Assembly: GCA_946965045.2 (NCBI GenBank)
Contig: OX337241.1
Coordinates: 1,736,001-1,800,000, forward strand
Origin: Epithemia pelagica
Taxonomy: Eukaryota > Bacillariophyta > Bacillariophyceae > Surirellales > Surirellaceae
DNA: 64,000 nucleotides
Direction: 5' to 3'
The position numbers and the translations under genes are program-made. This document shows positions 1 through 10,571 of this stretch, piece after piece (the first letter of the stretch is position 1; the number at the start of each line of letters is the position of its first letter). Below the pieces are notes generated by a model. The model saw only the letters and a program-made list of their open reading frames with translations, searched no databases and was not told the origin of the DNA.

Positions 1-389
1 CAAAAGAGTCGCCCTATTGCATATTTGGATTTGTACAAAGAGGGCGAAAAGAGCGCAACAAAAGCGCAACGAGAGCGCAAGGAGCGCGCAACAACCAAAA
101 CAACACCATCGCGCGAACCGAGTCCCTAGCACTAGTGACTAACCTAGATCTACCGATCTAATAGAAATTGAGAGATGAAAATCGTCCAGAAAAGTCCGCC
201 ATGGTCGAATTAGTTGAAGGGTAGTGTTCTTTCGCTCTTTTGTAGCGGTTGAAATTTCACGTATAAAGCACGGCGTTGTGACCCATAGCGGCGTCTCAAA
301 GAGAGACCTCTGACTCTCATTGAGCGCCAAAGATACGACTATCCTCCTTCACCTCAAAGCATTTCCCCTGTGACGAGTTTGTGCGTCTC
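1..389. other. Upstream flank of the HERC-like gene
   Basis: No gene is supported here. Bases 40-100 carry a short degenerate run of a GCGCAA-containing heptamer. The rest is presumably promoter and 5' leader of the gene starting at 390. No core promoter motif can be assigned with confidence. Confidence 0.4.
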
Positions 390-3300
390 ATGAGAAGATT
401 TCTTTCGTCTCGATTGTTAAGCAGTCGAAGAAATCAGTCATCGAATCGAAACAACAGCAACGACGACAACAACAACGTCTCTTCTGCTGCTTCTTCGGAA
501 AGACGAGGCGGTTCGAGCGCGACTCGTGTCACGAACGAACGAAAACGACAGAAACAGCAACAACAACACGACGAAATGAGCAACTCTCAGGAAGATCAAC
601 ATGATATTGTGTCGGATTTGGAACGCGTCGAACAACAACTCCATCGCAGCTCGCCCGCAGGCTCTGTATCTTCCAGGATGACGACCAGCGAGGCGGCGGC
701 GGCGACTCAAGAGACTCCAAGGACTGGGCCGGAGGGTTCCTCCTCGGTCATTCGTCATGATCCCAGTTCACCCTCCTCTTCGTCCAACAGCAACAATGGT
801 GGTCGTGCAGTATTCGAATCCATTTCTTCTGCGTTGACTTCCATTCGAAGGCGTTTGACCCATTCCAACAATACTAGCAACAACAACGATTCCTCCACGT
901 CGGCCCCCGCTGCCGCTACTTCGCCTGGAACAACGGTTGGAGTGTCCACCACAGAATTGATGGAACGTTTGGAATCAGCCGAACGTGCGCACAACCATCA
1001 TATTCCATTGGGATTTTTGCACCAAGAAATGGAACGACGTTCGCAATCCACCATTGCGTTGCCCAATGAAACTCTCTCCAGTAGTAACACTAGTCGAAAG
1101 ACGGCTGGAAGTGTCCGCAGCCAGGAAGAATCACAGCAAGGATCGGTAGGACTCGCCAAACGGGACAATTCGGAAGATGGAAATAGTTCCGATTCCGTAC
1201 ATTCCAATCCGGATCGACCACGCCGAACATCTACCTTGATGGCCAGTCGAATGCGAGATGATGCCTTGCAACGACCTGCGGTCGATCGACAGTTGCATAG
1301 TTTGGGGGGTGTCGAAGTTGTCCTTCTATCCACGCTTCCCGAAGACGAAGAAGCAGAGGAAGTGGAGGGTGGAATTCAAATTCAAAACGATCGAGTTCTG
1401 GTGCGCGACGAGGGGGGAGTCACACTGGAAGACGACGCGCGGCGCGCTCCCAGCAGGAAGGTGGAATCTGCCACTAGTGCCGAGGAACCGCTGAACCATA
1501 CCAACAACAATGACATGACACTTCTAATGACGGACAAGAGTCGAGCTCGTTTGGATGAATCTAGCAACAGCGCCATTCAGCTTTTGGGGAGTCACCACCA
1601 GGTGTCGTCTTCCCTCGTCTCGGCTGAATCACCAGAACGAACAGAACCTGTCACACCCGATGATGCGGGACCAAAATTTCCTTCCTCCAAAACTTGCGTC
1701 TATTCTTGGGGATCTGAGGGAAGTCATTCATTGCATGATAATGACACGGTTCGAACACCTGCCGATTCCAAAGTGGTGGATGGTCGAGTGGCACGACATA
1801 CCTTACTTCAAGTCGGTATGGGCCCTCGTCATGGTGCCGCCGTGACGGCTACCGGTCAAGTGTTAATTTGTGGAGAGAATAGTTACGGACAGGTCGATCC
1901 TTCGGATCCATCGAGTTCGGTCATTTCCAAACCACGCTTGTTTGAGTTCCCCTCCTCCATGACACGAATCACCCAGATTTCCTGTGGACGCAGTCACACG
2001 GCGGCTGTGACCGCCAGTGGAACCGTCTTGACGTGGGGAGACAATGCGTTTGGACAATTGGGACAACGGAAACAGCCAAGTACCAGTGCTTATTCCATCC
2101 CCAAGGTCATGGTAGGAGTGTCCCGTGCGGCGCAGGTGGCCTGTGGACATGATTTTACCACTGTCTTGACGACGCGGATGGAACTCTTTGTATGTGGTAG
2201 TCAAGACGTGGTGACGTGGACCAACAGCGGCGACAACAACAACAACAAACAGAATGAACCACCTCTTCCCACCACGGTACCGTCCCTAGAGGGACTTCCC
2301 CTAGTCAAAGTCGTGGCAGGTGCTCGCCATGTCGTTGTCTTGACAGCGTTTGGAACTGCCTATGCTTGGGGGTCCAATGAAGAAGGATGCTGTTCACGAG
2401 CCTTTCCCAAGTGCATTCATACACCAGTACCCATTATATTCACCACCGACAATATGGATACTGAAACCGAACACAACGATATTCTGTCCCCCTTTCCGCA
2501 TTGGAGTCGGAAAGGATGCGACGACCGGTTAGCACTGGATCCCTCTGTCGCCATTCAAGATGCTGCATGTGGAGAAGCTTTTACGGTTCTTTTGACAAAG
2601 ACTGGTCAAGTATATGTTTGTGGTAGTAACGGACAAGGACAGCTTGGAATGGAAACGCCTTGCGTACTCACATCGACTCTTTTGTCGGCCGTGGACGGCA
2701 AGGGAATCACAGCGGTTGCGGCTGGTCAGTGCCAATCTCTCCTGCTAAGTGAGAACGGAGATGTATGGAGCATGGGCGCTGGCGAGAAGCTTCATGTTGT
2801 TTTAAAAGATAAGGGAATTCGTCATGTCTTTGCGGGCGGCAAAGAGGTTGTGGCCATATCTCCAGCCAACTTGCCTCGCGCAGTTCCTGGAGGCCGACGA
2901 ATTGAACGCGAGTTTTCTCTGCAAAAAGGCAGCGATGATGGTGTGGATGAAATGGTGATCGCCGGCTCCAATGACGGTGATGTGTTTTTGGTGGAGACAC
3001 TGATGGCACAGGAAGACCAAGGGCGACTTTTGAAGCGCATACATGCCTTTTTCTCAAGCCCCACAATTTGGAATTCCCTCTTTCTTGATCCTTCAGAATG
3101 CGATGACCTGTATCAACAGCTTCTGTCTCGGAGCGATACGGATGTGGATACGTCAGCAACAGTGGCGATTGCCAAAGCTATGCAAGAAGCCATGCTACGA
3201 GGACTTGAAAACCTTCGATCGGCTCGGCACTTGTATCCAGAGTCCGTTCGTTTCTTGTTGCTGTTTTTGCAATGCCCATTGTTCCTGGATAATAAGGTCG

Positions 3301-5130
3301 GTGACGAACAAAGCGGATTTGAATTCGACGCACGTGGAGAACTGTCTCTGTCGCTCTGCGAAAGCTTTCTGAATTTACCCTTTGAAGGATACCGAGCCAT
3401 TCAACAGTGGGCTGCCAGTGTCTATGGACCCAAGTATTTTTCCAAGTTCCTGGTTCGACCGTTGATTGCGATGTTGGAGCGTGGAGTTGCGGATGGGGGC
3501 GGTGCCAAATCTCGTTCTGTGACTGGCGTTGTCACCTTGTTACGATGGTTTCATGGAACTTGGGAACGGAACCCTTCGTTAGGCACAGCAGAAGACTTTC
3601 ATAGTGAAGCGATTGGTAAAATGGATCCAGAGGTTTTGTATGAAGACCTGAAAATGTGGAAAGATAGAGGCAAGCGATCTGGAACATTTTTCCTTAGCGC
3701 CCATCCCTTCTTGCTTTCACCGCGAACCAAGCGCACATTGCTGATGATCGAAAATCAGGTTGAAATGTTGCGCGCGGCAACATCGAATTTGGTGCGTATT
3801 CGTTTCTTTTTGTACCTCACGTAACGCCTCTCCATCGAACCTGAATGCTAATTTTGTTGTTGTTATTGTGCGATGGAAACAGAAATGGGATCGCGATAAT
3901 CACCAGTTTGTCTTCGACCCGTACTTTGTGCTTGCAATAGATCGCCAAAACCTTTTGCCACAAGCATTGCAACGTATTATGGAAGGTAAGTCCTGCATCG
4001 TGATCTTCGATTTCCTAGGGACGTCGGATGGTTTCTCACTAGAACGTTGTTGTTAGCCTCCCACACAGAGCTCCGGAAGTCACTCAAGATTGTGTTTAAG
4101 GGCGAAGATGCCGTTGATGCAGGGGGAGTAACCAAAGAGTTCTTTCAGTTGCTTAGCCATCAGTTGTTTGATATGAACACTGGTATGTGGTCGTCCCAAT
4201 TTGGTGATACGGTCACCTGGTTCAATGGGGACTGCACATGGAACGACGATGGTTATTATCTCGTGGGTGTCCTTACTGGTTTAGCGATTTACAATGCGGT
4301 CATTCTTGATGTGCACTTCCCTCGAGCCGTATACCGGAAACTTCTTGGCCACACCCTAGGGCTTGAAGACATGGTCGATGAAGAAACGAAAAAGGGTTTG
4401 GAGCAGCTGCTGGCTTATGAGGGTGACGACGTTGAAGATATATTCTGCTTGTCATTTGAACACACTTGGATGGATCTCGGTATGGAACGGCGCGTTGAAT
4501 TGAAACCAGGAGGGGCAGATATCCCCGTGACATCGCAAAACAAGGAGGAGTATGTGATGCTATACGTTAAATGGCTTCTGGTAGATAGTATACAAGCTCA
4601 ATACGAAAACTTTGAGCGCGGTGTCATGCAAGTTTTGGAGAGCTCGAGTTTAGATCTGTTGGAACCAGACGAGATGGAACTTTTGTTGGTTGGAACACCT
4701 GAGTTGGATTTGGATGCCTGGGAAAAGAACACGTCATACGAAGGATTTGAAGCTGATTCTGCTGTCATCCAGAATTTTTGGAAATTTGTCCGCAACTCTG
4801 ATCGAGAAACGCATTTGCGTCTTCTGAAATTCACCACCGGTGCTTCTCGTGCACCTATTGGTGGACTTGGTGCCATGCCCTTCAAAATTCAACGTGCTGG
4901 AGGAGACTCCATGCAACTACCAACATCCCACACCTGCTTTAATATTCTGATTCTGCGTAAGTGATTTGTTGATGTCACCAGTGACGCATGTGACAGAAGA
5001 TGTTTTTTGGTACCAAACTCTTATTTTTCTTTGCTGATGGGTTACAGCTGATTATGGAGAGAGCTATGAAAAGCTGGAACGTCTTTTGGGTCGGGCGATT
5101 TTAGAATGTGAGGGCTTCGGTCTTCAGTGA
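390..5130 (+). CDS. RCC1-repeat HECT E3 ubiquitin ligase (HERC-like)
   Basis: This is a predicted ubiquitin-protein ligase of about 1,495 residues. Four exons are read as 390..3791, 3883..3985, 4057..4956 and 5048..5130. All introns are GT..AG (GTGCGT, GTAAGT and GTAAGT-type donors) and the frame is preserved. The ATG at 390 is preferred because the open frame upstream has only a GTG. Residues 1-430 are low-complexity Ser/Asn/Gln-rich sequence. Residues about 435-830 hold six or seven RCC1 propeller blades, for example VLTWGDNAFGQLG and VYVCGSNGQGQLG. The HECT domain starts at exon 2 (ending LALQRI-like at LLPQALQRIME) and runs to the end. It contains DAGGVTKEFF, and the catalytic Cys is about residue 1461 in TSHTCFN; the C-terminal helix ends ECEGFGLQ. 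The architecture matches small HERC proteins. The family transfers ubiquitin through a Cys thioester. The substrate is unknown. Confidence 0.9.
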
Positions 5131-5474
5131 GCGGTGGACGATTCGCAAAATTCTGAAGTCAAAACGAGATTGCGGAAGAGAGAACTGACAATATGTGCTT
5201 TTACATTGACACCCCTCTAGTCAAGCCACACTATGAGGAGCACCATATCTGCTATTGTTGCAATAAACACTTTTTCGTAGAAATCACATGTTTTTCCACG
5301 ACATGACACTAGTTCGTTCCTAGCGAACATGTAGACTCAATCTCACAGCTTCTCATCCCACAGACTACCATGTCCAGTCGACGCTACTTTCTAGGGTGGT
5401 GTTGTCCTTCCCACCAGACAGGAAAAAGAGCCCTTTGTTCAGCAATCCACAATAGTATTCCCAATGCGAGTGAA
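5131..5474. other. Intergenic gap between convergent genes
   Basis: These 344 bases separate the stop codons of two convergent genes and should hold both 3' UTRs. An AATAAA-like hexamer (caataaac near 5260) could serve plus-strand polyadenylation. I see no other structure. Confidence 0.4.
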
Positions 5475-7753
5475 CTATGCACGCTCTCGATGAGACAAAC
5501 GGAATCTTCGGGCAATCTTCATGGTTACATCCGCGGCATAGATTTCGGGAATGTCTCGAATCTCTAGCTCCAAATCACTTAACTGAGCAAACAGACACTG
5601 ACAACGGACCAGAACTGGGAACATGGGTTTTTCTCCTGTTTGTTCGTATCTGGCACTTGGCGACATCTGAAATCGAGCTTGAAGCTGAAATTTCTCTCCT
5701 TCTGCCAGTTCCTCCACGCACCACGTCACACATCGTTTGTCGTCATTCCACACACCTCCAGCAGGTTGTGTTACCAAGGTTTCACCAGCAATGTCATCTG
5801 GAACGCCCATTATAATGGTGAGGTCGGTGAGCTTCGCTTCGTTATTAGGATTCGAACTAATTTGCAGAGCCACGCGGCACTGCTCATTCTCGGTTTTGGC
5901 CCGTGTTTGGACCCGCTTTATCCGTGAAAAACAACATAATGGTGAGTCCTCAATCTGGGTTGAACGATCGATATGATCAACAACATCTTACTTACAATTG
6001 GAACCGGGCGGAGATCATCCACGCACTTATATCGAACAACTGGGAAATAACTATCGCCATTCGGAACAGAGATCGTGTATTTTCTGTCGGCATCGTCCTC
6101 CTCCAAAATGGCATCAGATACATCATCCGCAAACTTTCGATTTTCCTGGAATGTGTCCACTTGTTCTGAAGGGTCTCTCAAGAACAGGTAGAATGGAGCC
6201 GTTTGGGCATTTGCCCGCACTTGCACTTGCACTACACCCTCCACACTACACGAGGAAAGCTGGGACGCACGATACGAGCATGACAGGTCCTCATTCAAAG
6301 CCACATTCACTTGCAGCTTGTTTTGACTTGAAACGGTCCCGTCTTCATCCTCGAAATTCTGTCGTCCCGACGATGATGACCCAACGGAGGTAAATTTTTG
6401 TTGTTGACCGAATGGGTCAAAGCTTCCCCCTGTAGCGGTCGTGTTGTCATCTGTCTCCACAAAGCTTCCTGGGTTACTCGATGTGGCTCCTCTTCGACGC
6501 CCTGTTCCTGAATCACGAGGAGCGCTCAACATGGGAGCAGCTTTCAGCTTAGTATCTTTGGCTGGTTGGCGCAACGCTTGTACAGCTTGACGAGGAGCAC
6601 CGATAGCAGCAATACCCTTAGAATGGCCACTTTGAGTTGAATGAAATGAAGACGATTGAAGTTTATGGTGATGTGAAGACGACCCTCCAATGCCACCACC
6701 ACCACCTCCAGCTGGATCTCGACTTGGCCCTTTGTAGTCGAAATTATCAAAATCGGCATCACGACCACTGCTTCGCTTGCGGCTGCTAAATCTCCCTTTG
6801 GCAGTTCCTCCAGTAAGATCAAGATTGGACTTTCGCTCAAAAGCACTTTGTGAGTATTTTTGCAATTTCGTTTCAAGTTCTGCCACTGATAACACTTTGA
6901 GGCGTTCCGATATTAACCGAGTTTCCTCTGCTCCACGGATTTCGATGTTCAAGACGGTGTCTCCATCCCTTCTGCCATGATCGTCATCATCCATCGCTCG
7001 ATTTGAAGATCGCTTTGTTCGAACTCCTAGTGGGGATATTAGTCCTCCACCCTTCTTCTGCTGAGTAGATTCGTCGGGTTCTGGCACTGCAGACAATCGG
7101 ATGGCTTCAATTCGAGAGTTTGTCATTCTTGCATCGTCTTCGTACAGAAGTAGAGTTGCAAGTAATGTCTTGACCGAGTTTCCGTCCAGGTCTCCCCGTC
7201 GCGTAAGAATTTCCTTGCAATCATTGACCCGTTCACTCAAGTGATAAAACAAATCAGAGGGCATGGTAACCAGCGGGAGGCCTGTAATTCCAACACAAAG
7301 CAAGAACCCCCAGATTCCCTCCAACGAATTGAGCGTCGATGCTTCAGAGTTGCTCTTTGTGGCCATCAATATCATATTGGCCAACTTATTTACCACTGCC
7401 TTATTGTCAGTTCGAACAAGACGGTAGTAAAGTCCAATTCCAGCGCTTGACAGAGGAGAGAAAAGTTGGACGTCTTCCATCTGTCTCGCATCTTCCTTGA
7501 AAAATGTCATAGCAATTTGATCCGAAGGATCTGCCGACACTTCCGTCGCGGCTTTAATGGTTGAATTTAAATGAAAGTGTAGTTCTTTGAGAGCTTCCAG
7601 CGCTTGAGATTGAGATATGGATGCTAAGGGTGCGGAAAGCAAAATTGGTGACACCATTTGCACCGATCGCTCATGCTGTTCGTCCACATTCAGTACAATG
7701 GATAAAGAAACAAACTGGGACTGAGCCGTCGTCGACGAGTTCAAAAGTTGCAT
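5475..7753 (-). CDS. Muniscin-type mu-homology-domain endocytic adaptor (TML/FCHo/Syp1-like)
   Basis: The gene has two exons on the minus strand: 7753..5996, then 5915..5475. The donor is GTAAGT and the acceptor ends ATAAAG. Splicing joins ...DDLRPVPI to RVQTRAKTENEQ in phase 0, giving about 732 residues. The ATG at 7753 is chosen because an in-frame TGA lies just upstream. Residues 1-210 look like a longin-type or scaffold domain. Residues 210-475 are a disordered Ser/Gly/His-rich linker. Residues about 478-732 resemble a C-terminal mu-homology domain: KYKC..LRPVPI, then a beta-rich part with ISSNPNNEAKLTDL and WCVEELAEGEKFQLQARF. In muniscins and the plant TPLATE-complex subunit TML this domain binds cargo and endocytic partners at the plasma membrane. 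TML is the closest resemblance I can argue, because of the N-terminal globular domain and the lack of an F-BAR domain. The family call is firmer than the subfamily call. Confidence 0.7.
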
Positions 7754-8106
7754 GGTCAATTGTCACCGGTCATCCGTCGAGGTATCCCATGGCGATGGAA
7801 TCCGCGAACCGGGTCTGTCACACCCAAGCGAGTAACATCGGATATGGAGAATTTACGTCCGCTGAATCAACCATGGTGGACCCGACAAGGTGTGATGGGG
7901 ATCGCTATGCCTCGCGAACGGCAAGTCATAGATAAAACCGACGCAATTCTAACTTACTCCTAGAGAGTGGTTCATGGTTGTTTCTTTGAGATGCTATAAA
8001 AGACTATGCATAATATAAACTAAACTTGCTCTTGGCACTTTGACCTTGTCAACAAAAAGGTACTCCCATGGTAAAAATGCAGAATCAAACTGTGGAGTGG
8101 GCACAC
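7754..8106. other. Intergenic region between two minus-strand genes
   Basis: These 353 bases lie upstream of the muniscin-like gene and downstream of the interrupted TPR-like gene. On the minus strand, an ATG near 7873 followed by a GTAAAT could be an extra first exon of the muniscin-like gene, but I cannot support it. One copy of the TACTCCTAG motif, found repeatedly in this window's intergenic DNA, lies near 7957. Confidence 0.3.
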
Positions 8107-8497
8107 TTATGCGGCTGGCGCAACCAAAAATCGTGTACATGCCACTCTACCAAACACAACTGTCTGATTGAAAAACTTGGTATCATTGCGGGAGAGGGAA
8201 TCAAAGAGATCTACATGGCGATAATTCTCAATGGAACAAAGACAGTCCATAGCCCCTTGGTGTATCCAGAAGTGAGACATCAAATGCCCCATGTTGGACA
8301 AAAGGGCCAGAGAGACAAGAAAGAGGAATTCATCATCATCGCGGAGTTGGCCGACAGCATGAAATAAGCTCACCGAGCTCATTTGATAGAGATGAAGAGA
8401 TTGTTGAAGGTACAAGGATGAACCGGTTTCCGTTGCGAGCGCTTGTCCATGGAATGCCAGAGCAAGGTTATACATGACAATTGATCGGGCGATCGTG

Positions 8498-8502
8498 CTC
8501 AG
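8498..8502. repeat. Target-site duplication, left copy (CTCAG)
   Basis: CTCAG immediately precedes the left LTR and recurs at 14120-14124 directly after the right LTR. Five base pairs is the usual size for Ty1/copia integration. Confidence 0.93.
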
Positions 8503-8893
8503 TGTTGAAGCGCGAGAACCGACGGACGAACGATTCGGAAGCTGGTCATTCGGAAGCAATGCCGATTACGACAAAGACCAAACTTGTCCACCAGGGAGAC
8601 AAGAAGTCATACTGGAACATCAGCAATACAGATGGGGACACAAGTCAACCACATGATAGCAAGGATAACAAGAAAGGAAAAGCGATGGCCGGATCAGACG
8701 CCGGTCTTAATGCCTTTGGAATGACCACGACAAGAAGTTACAGGGACATCCTGATCGGAGAAGGTCATGGAGCTCAAAATAAGACTAGATTAACGACGAG
8801 CTGAGAGAGCTCACTCTATAGCGAAAACGAAGTTTGTAAGGAGAAACAAGCGTGCCATTACATAGGCTGAAGGCTGAGCAATTGGTTCTAACA
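8503..8893 (+). repeat. Left LTR of the copia element
   Basis: This is a 391-bp repeat from tgttgaag to ttctaaca. It differs from the right LTR by A/G changes at two visible places (gatagc versus gataac; ccattac versus ccattgc). It contains ctctatagcgaaaa at 8814-8827, which is the exact reverse complement of the 14 bases that directly follow the LTR. Confidence 0.95.
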
Positions 8894-8907
8894 TTTTCGC
8901 TATAGAG
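8894..8907 (+). promoter_or_regulatory. Primer-binding-site position, complementary to the LTR itself
   Basis: The 14 bases ttttcgctatagag start at the first base after the left LTR, where a primer-binding site is expected. They are perfectly complementary to ctctatagcgaaaa inside the LTR (8814-8827). The Tf1 retrotransposon primes minus-strand DNA by folding the 5' end of its own RNA onto such a site. If this element works the same way, its RNA should start at or near 8814. I did not recognise a tRNA 3' end complement here, but a half-tRNA primer cannot be excluded by eye. Confidence 0.6.
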
Positions 8908-8909
8908 CG

Positions 8910-10571
8910 ATGTCAAGTGACAGTAATGCTCCCTCTCCCCCAAGAGATGGTGGAAGCAATGGCCGTGGAAATGGCCGTCCACGCACCGGCCGAGGTGGCA
9001 GAGGTAACCGATTCCGTACAGGCCGAAGAAATAATCAGTTTCAGAGAAGTCGCTTTGAAGGACGGGAGACGGCGTTGGCGGGCCACATCTACGATTACAA
9101 CGGGGAGAGAACCCCCGATAAGTACATACGTACTACCAAGGAGATTGCGAACTACGTTGGAAGGACGTTTACAAAATACCCAGGCGACTACACAGCAGCG
9201 ATAGAGACGCTAGAACTCGATGACCCAGATGAACCAAATGATCCTGACCCAAATGATCAGGTGGCATTTGAACATTGGAAGTTGAACATCAAGGATCATC
9301 GTACCAAGATGCAAGAATATGCAAACTTTCGAGCAAGTCTGTACAGCCTTGTGTTCGAACAATGTACAGACGCGATGCAGGAACGGCTTAAGTCGCATGA
9401 AGACTTTGAAGCCGCGAGCCAGGATGGGATTGCTCTACTGGTTATTGTGAGATCCCTCATCCATACGTTTGAGGAGAAGAGGAACCTAGCTGACTCGTTG
9501 TGTGACGTAAAAGAGAGCTTTTACAAACTTAGACAGGGCAAACACATGTCACTGGAGAAATATCACGAATTGTTCGTGGCTCAAGTTGCAGTCCTAGACG
9601 AGGTGGGCATTACCGTGTGGGATCAAGCACTGGTCGATAACATTGCTGAGAGCAATGGACGAGGTGATGCACCTGAAGAAGAGGACTATGAGGAAGCCAA
9701 ACAACGCGCCTTGGCTATCCGATTTATCCGGGGAACCAATGAGAACCGTAAGGGTTATATTAAACATCTGCGGAACAGCCACTTGGACAATCACGACAAC
9801 TATCCAAAGACGGTATCCGATGCTTTCAATATTCTTCAGAGGCGTGATGAAGACACAGTGGCCATCATTCCTGAGAATGACGGAGTGGCATTTGCACAAA
9901 CCTCAACTAATGGGAGAGACATGAGTCAAGTCATCTGTTACAACTGCGGAGAACCAGGTCATTACGCAAGAGACTGCCCACACCAGCAGGGTCAAGAAGG
10001 AAACGGTAACAACAACAATGATGACAACAACAACAACGGTGAGAGCACTGAAGTAAATGCTGTGACGTTCTCGTTTTCCCAATCTAACGCTATTGTACCC
10101 AAGACGTGGATCCTTCTGGATAGTCAGTCGACGGTGGATTGTTTCAGTAACAGAGCCTTGCTCAAGAATATACGTAAGACAAATAAGAAGATTAATATCT
10201 ATTGCAATGCAGGAAGACGCACAATTGACATGGTTGGAGACTTGGAAGGATATGATGAGGTGTGGCACGACCCAAAAGGAATTGCAAATGTGCTGAGTCT
10301 CAGTCGGATCAGAAAGAAATATGGAAGGGTGGACTATGTGGCCAAGAAAAGCGGGGGCGAGTTCACTGTTTATAAGCCAGACGGAAAAAGGCATATTTTC
10401 AAGGAAGCCGAGTCGGGACTACACTACCTAGACACTTCAAGCCCAAATGATGAGATGCATGATGATGGACATATGTTGGTGGTGAATACAGTCAGGGACA
10501 ATAAATCTAAATACACCAACAACGACTACATGAGAGCCCTTAGAGCACGAGAACTTCAAATCAAGATTTGA
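8910..10571 (+). CDS. Copia Gag and protease
   Basis: This 553-residue frame begins at ATG 8910, 16 bases after the LTR. The N-terminus is Gly/Arg-rich (RGGRGNRFRTGRRN-like), consistent with RNA binding. A capsid-like helical region follows. One zinc knuckle, CYNCGEPGHYARDC, lies at about residues 343-356. The aspartic protease motif LLDSQSTVD is near residue 402. The frame closes at TGA 10569-10571, after ...ARELQIKI, but the same frame reopens immediately with RPSTRDYIKIV and runs on into integrase. Gag should package element RNA in cytoplasmic particles and the protease should process the polyprotein. The TGA may be a point mutation (a GGA to TGA change would restore continuity) or a readthrough stop. 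Confidence 0.88.
   Translation: MSSDSNAPSPPRDGGSNGRGNGRPRTGRGGRGNRFRTGRRNNQFQRSRFEGRETALAGHIYDYNGERTPDKYIRTTKEIANYVGRTFTKYPGDYTAAIETLELDDPDEPNDPDPNDQVAFEHWKLNIKDHRTKMQEYANFRASLYSLVFEQCTDAMQERLKSHEDFEAASQDGIALLVIVRSLIHTFEEKRNLADSLCDVKESFYKLRQGKHMSLEKYHELFVAQVAVLDEVGITVWDQALVDNIAESNGRGDAPEEEDYEEAKQRALAIRFIRGTNENRKGYIKHLRNSHLDNHDNYPKTVSDAFNILQRRDEDTVAIIPENDGVAFAQTSTNGRDMSQVICYNCGEPGHYARDCPHQQGQEGNGNNNNDDNNNNGESTEVNAVTFSFSQSNAIVPKTWILLDSQSTVDCFSNRALLKNIRKTNKKINIYCNAGRRTIDMVGDLEGYDEVWHDPKGIANVLSLSRIRKKYGRVDYVAKKSGGEFTVYKPDGKRHIFKEAESGLHYLDTSSPNDEMHDDGHMLVVNTVRDNKSKYTNNDYMRALRARELQIKI

Noticed and set aside
438-758. Long minus-strand frame opposite the HERC-like gene, and similar antisense frames across the window
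   Set aside because: These are shadows of low-complexity coding sequence, with no domain and no independent support.
5848-5875. agttcgaatcc-like T-arm word suggesting a tRNA on the minus strand
   Set aside because: It falls inside the coding exon of the muniscin-like gene and no cloverleaf can be folded around it. No other tRNA or rRNA was found by eye.
9900-10060. Gag zinc knuckle as a sign of a cellular RNA-binding gene
   Set aside because: It lies between LTRs and is followed by protease and integrase in frame, so it belongs to the retrotransposon.
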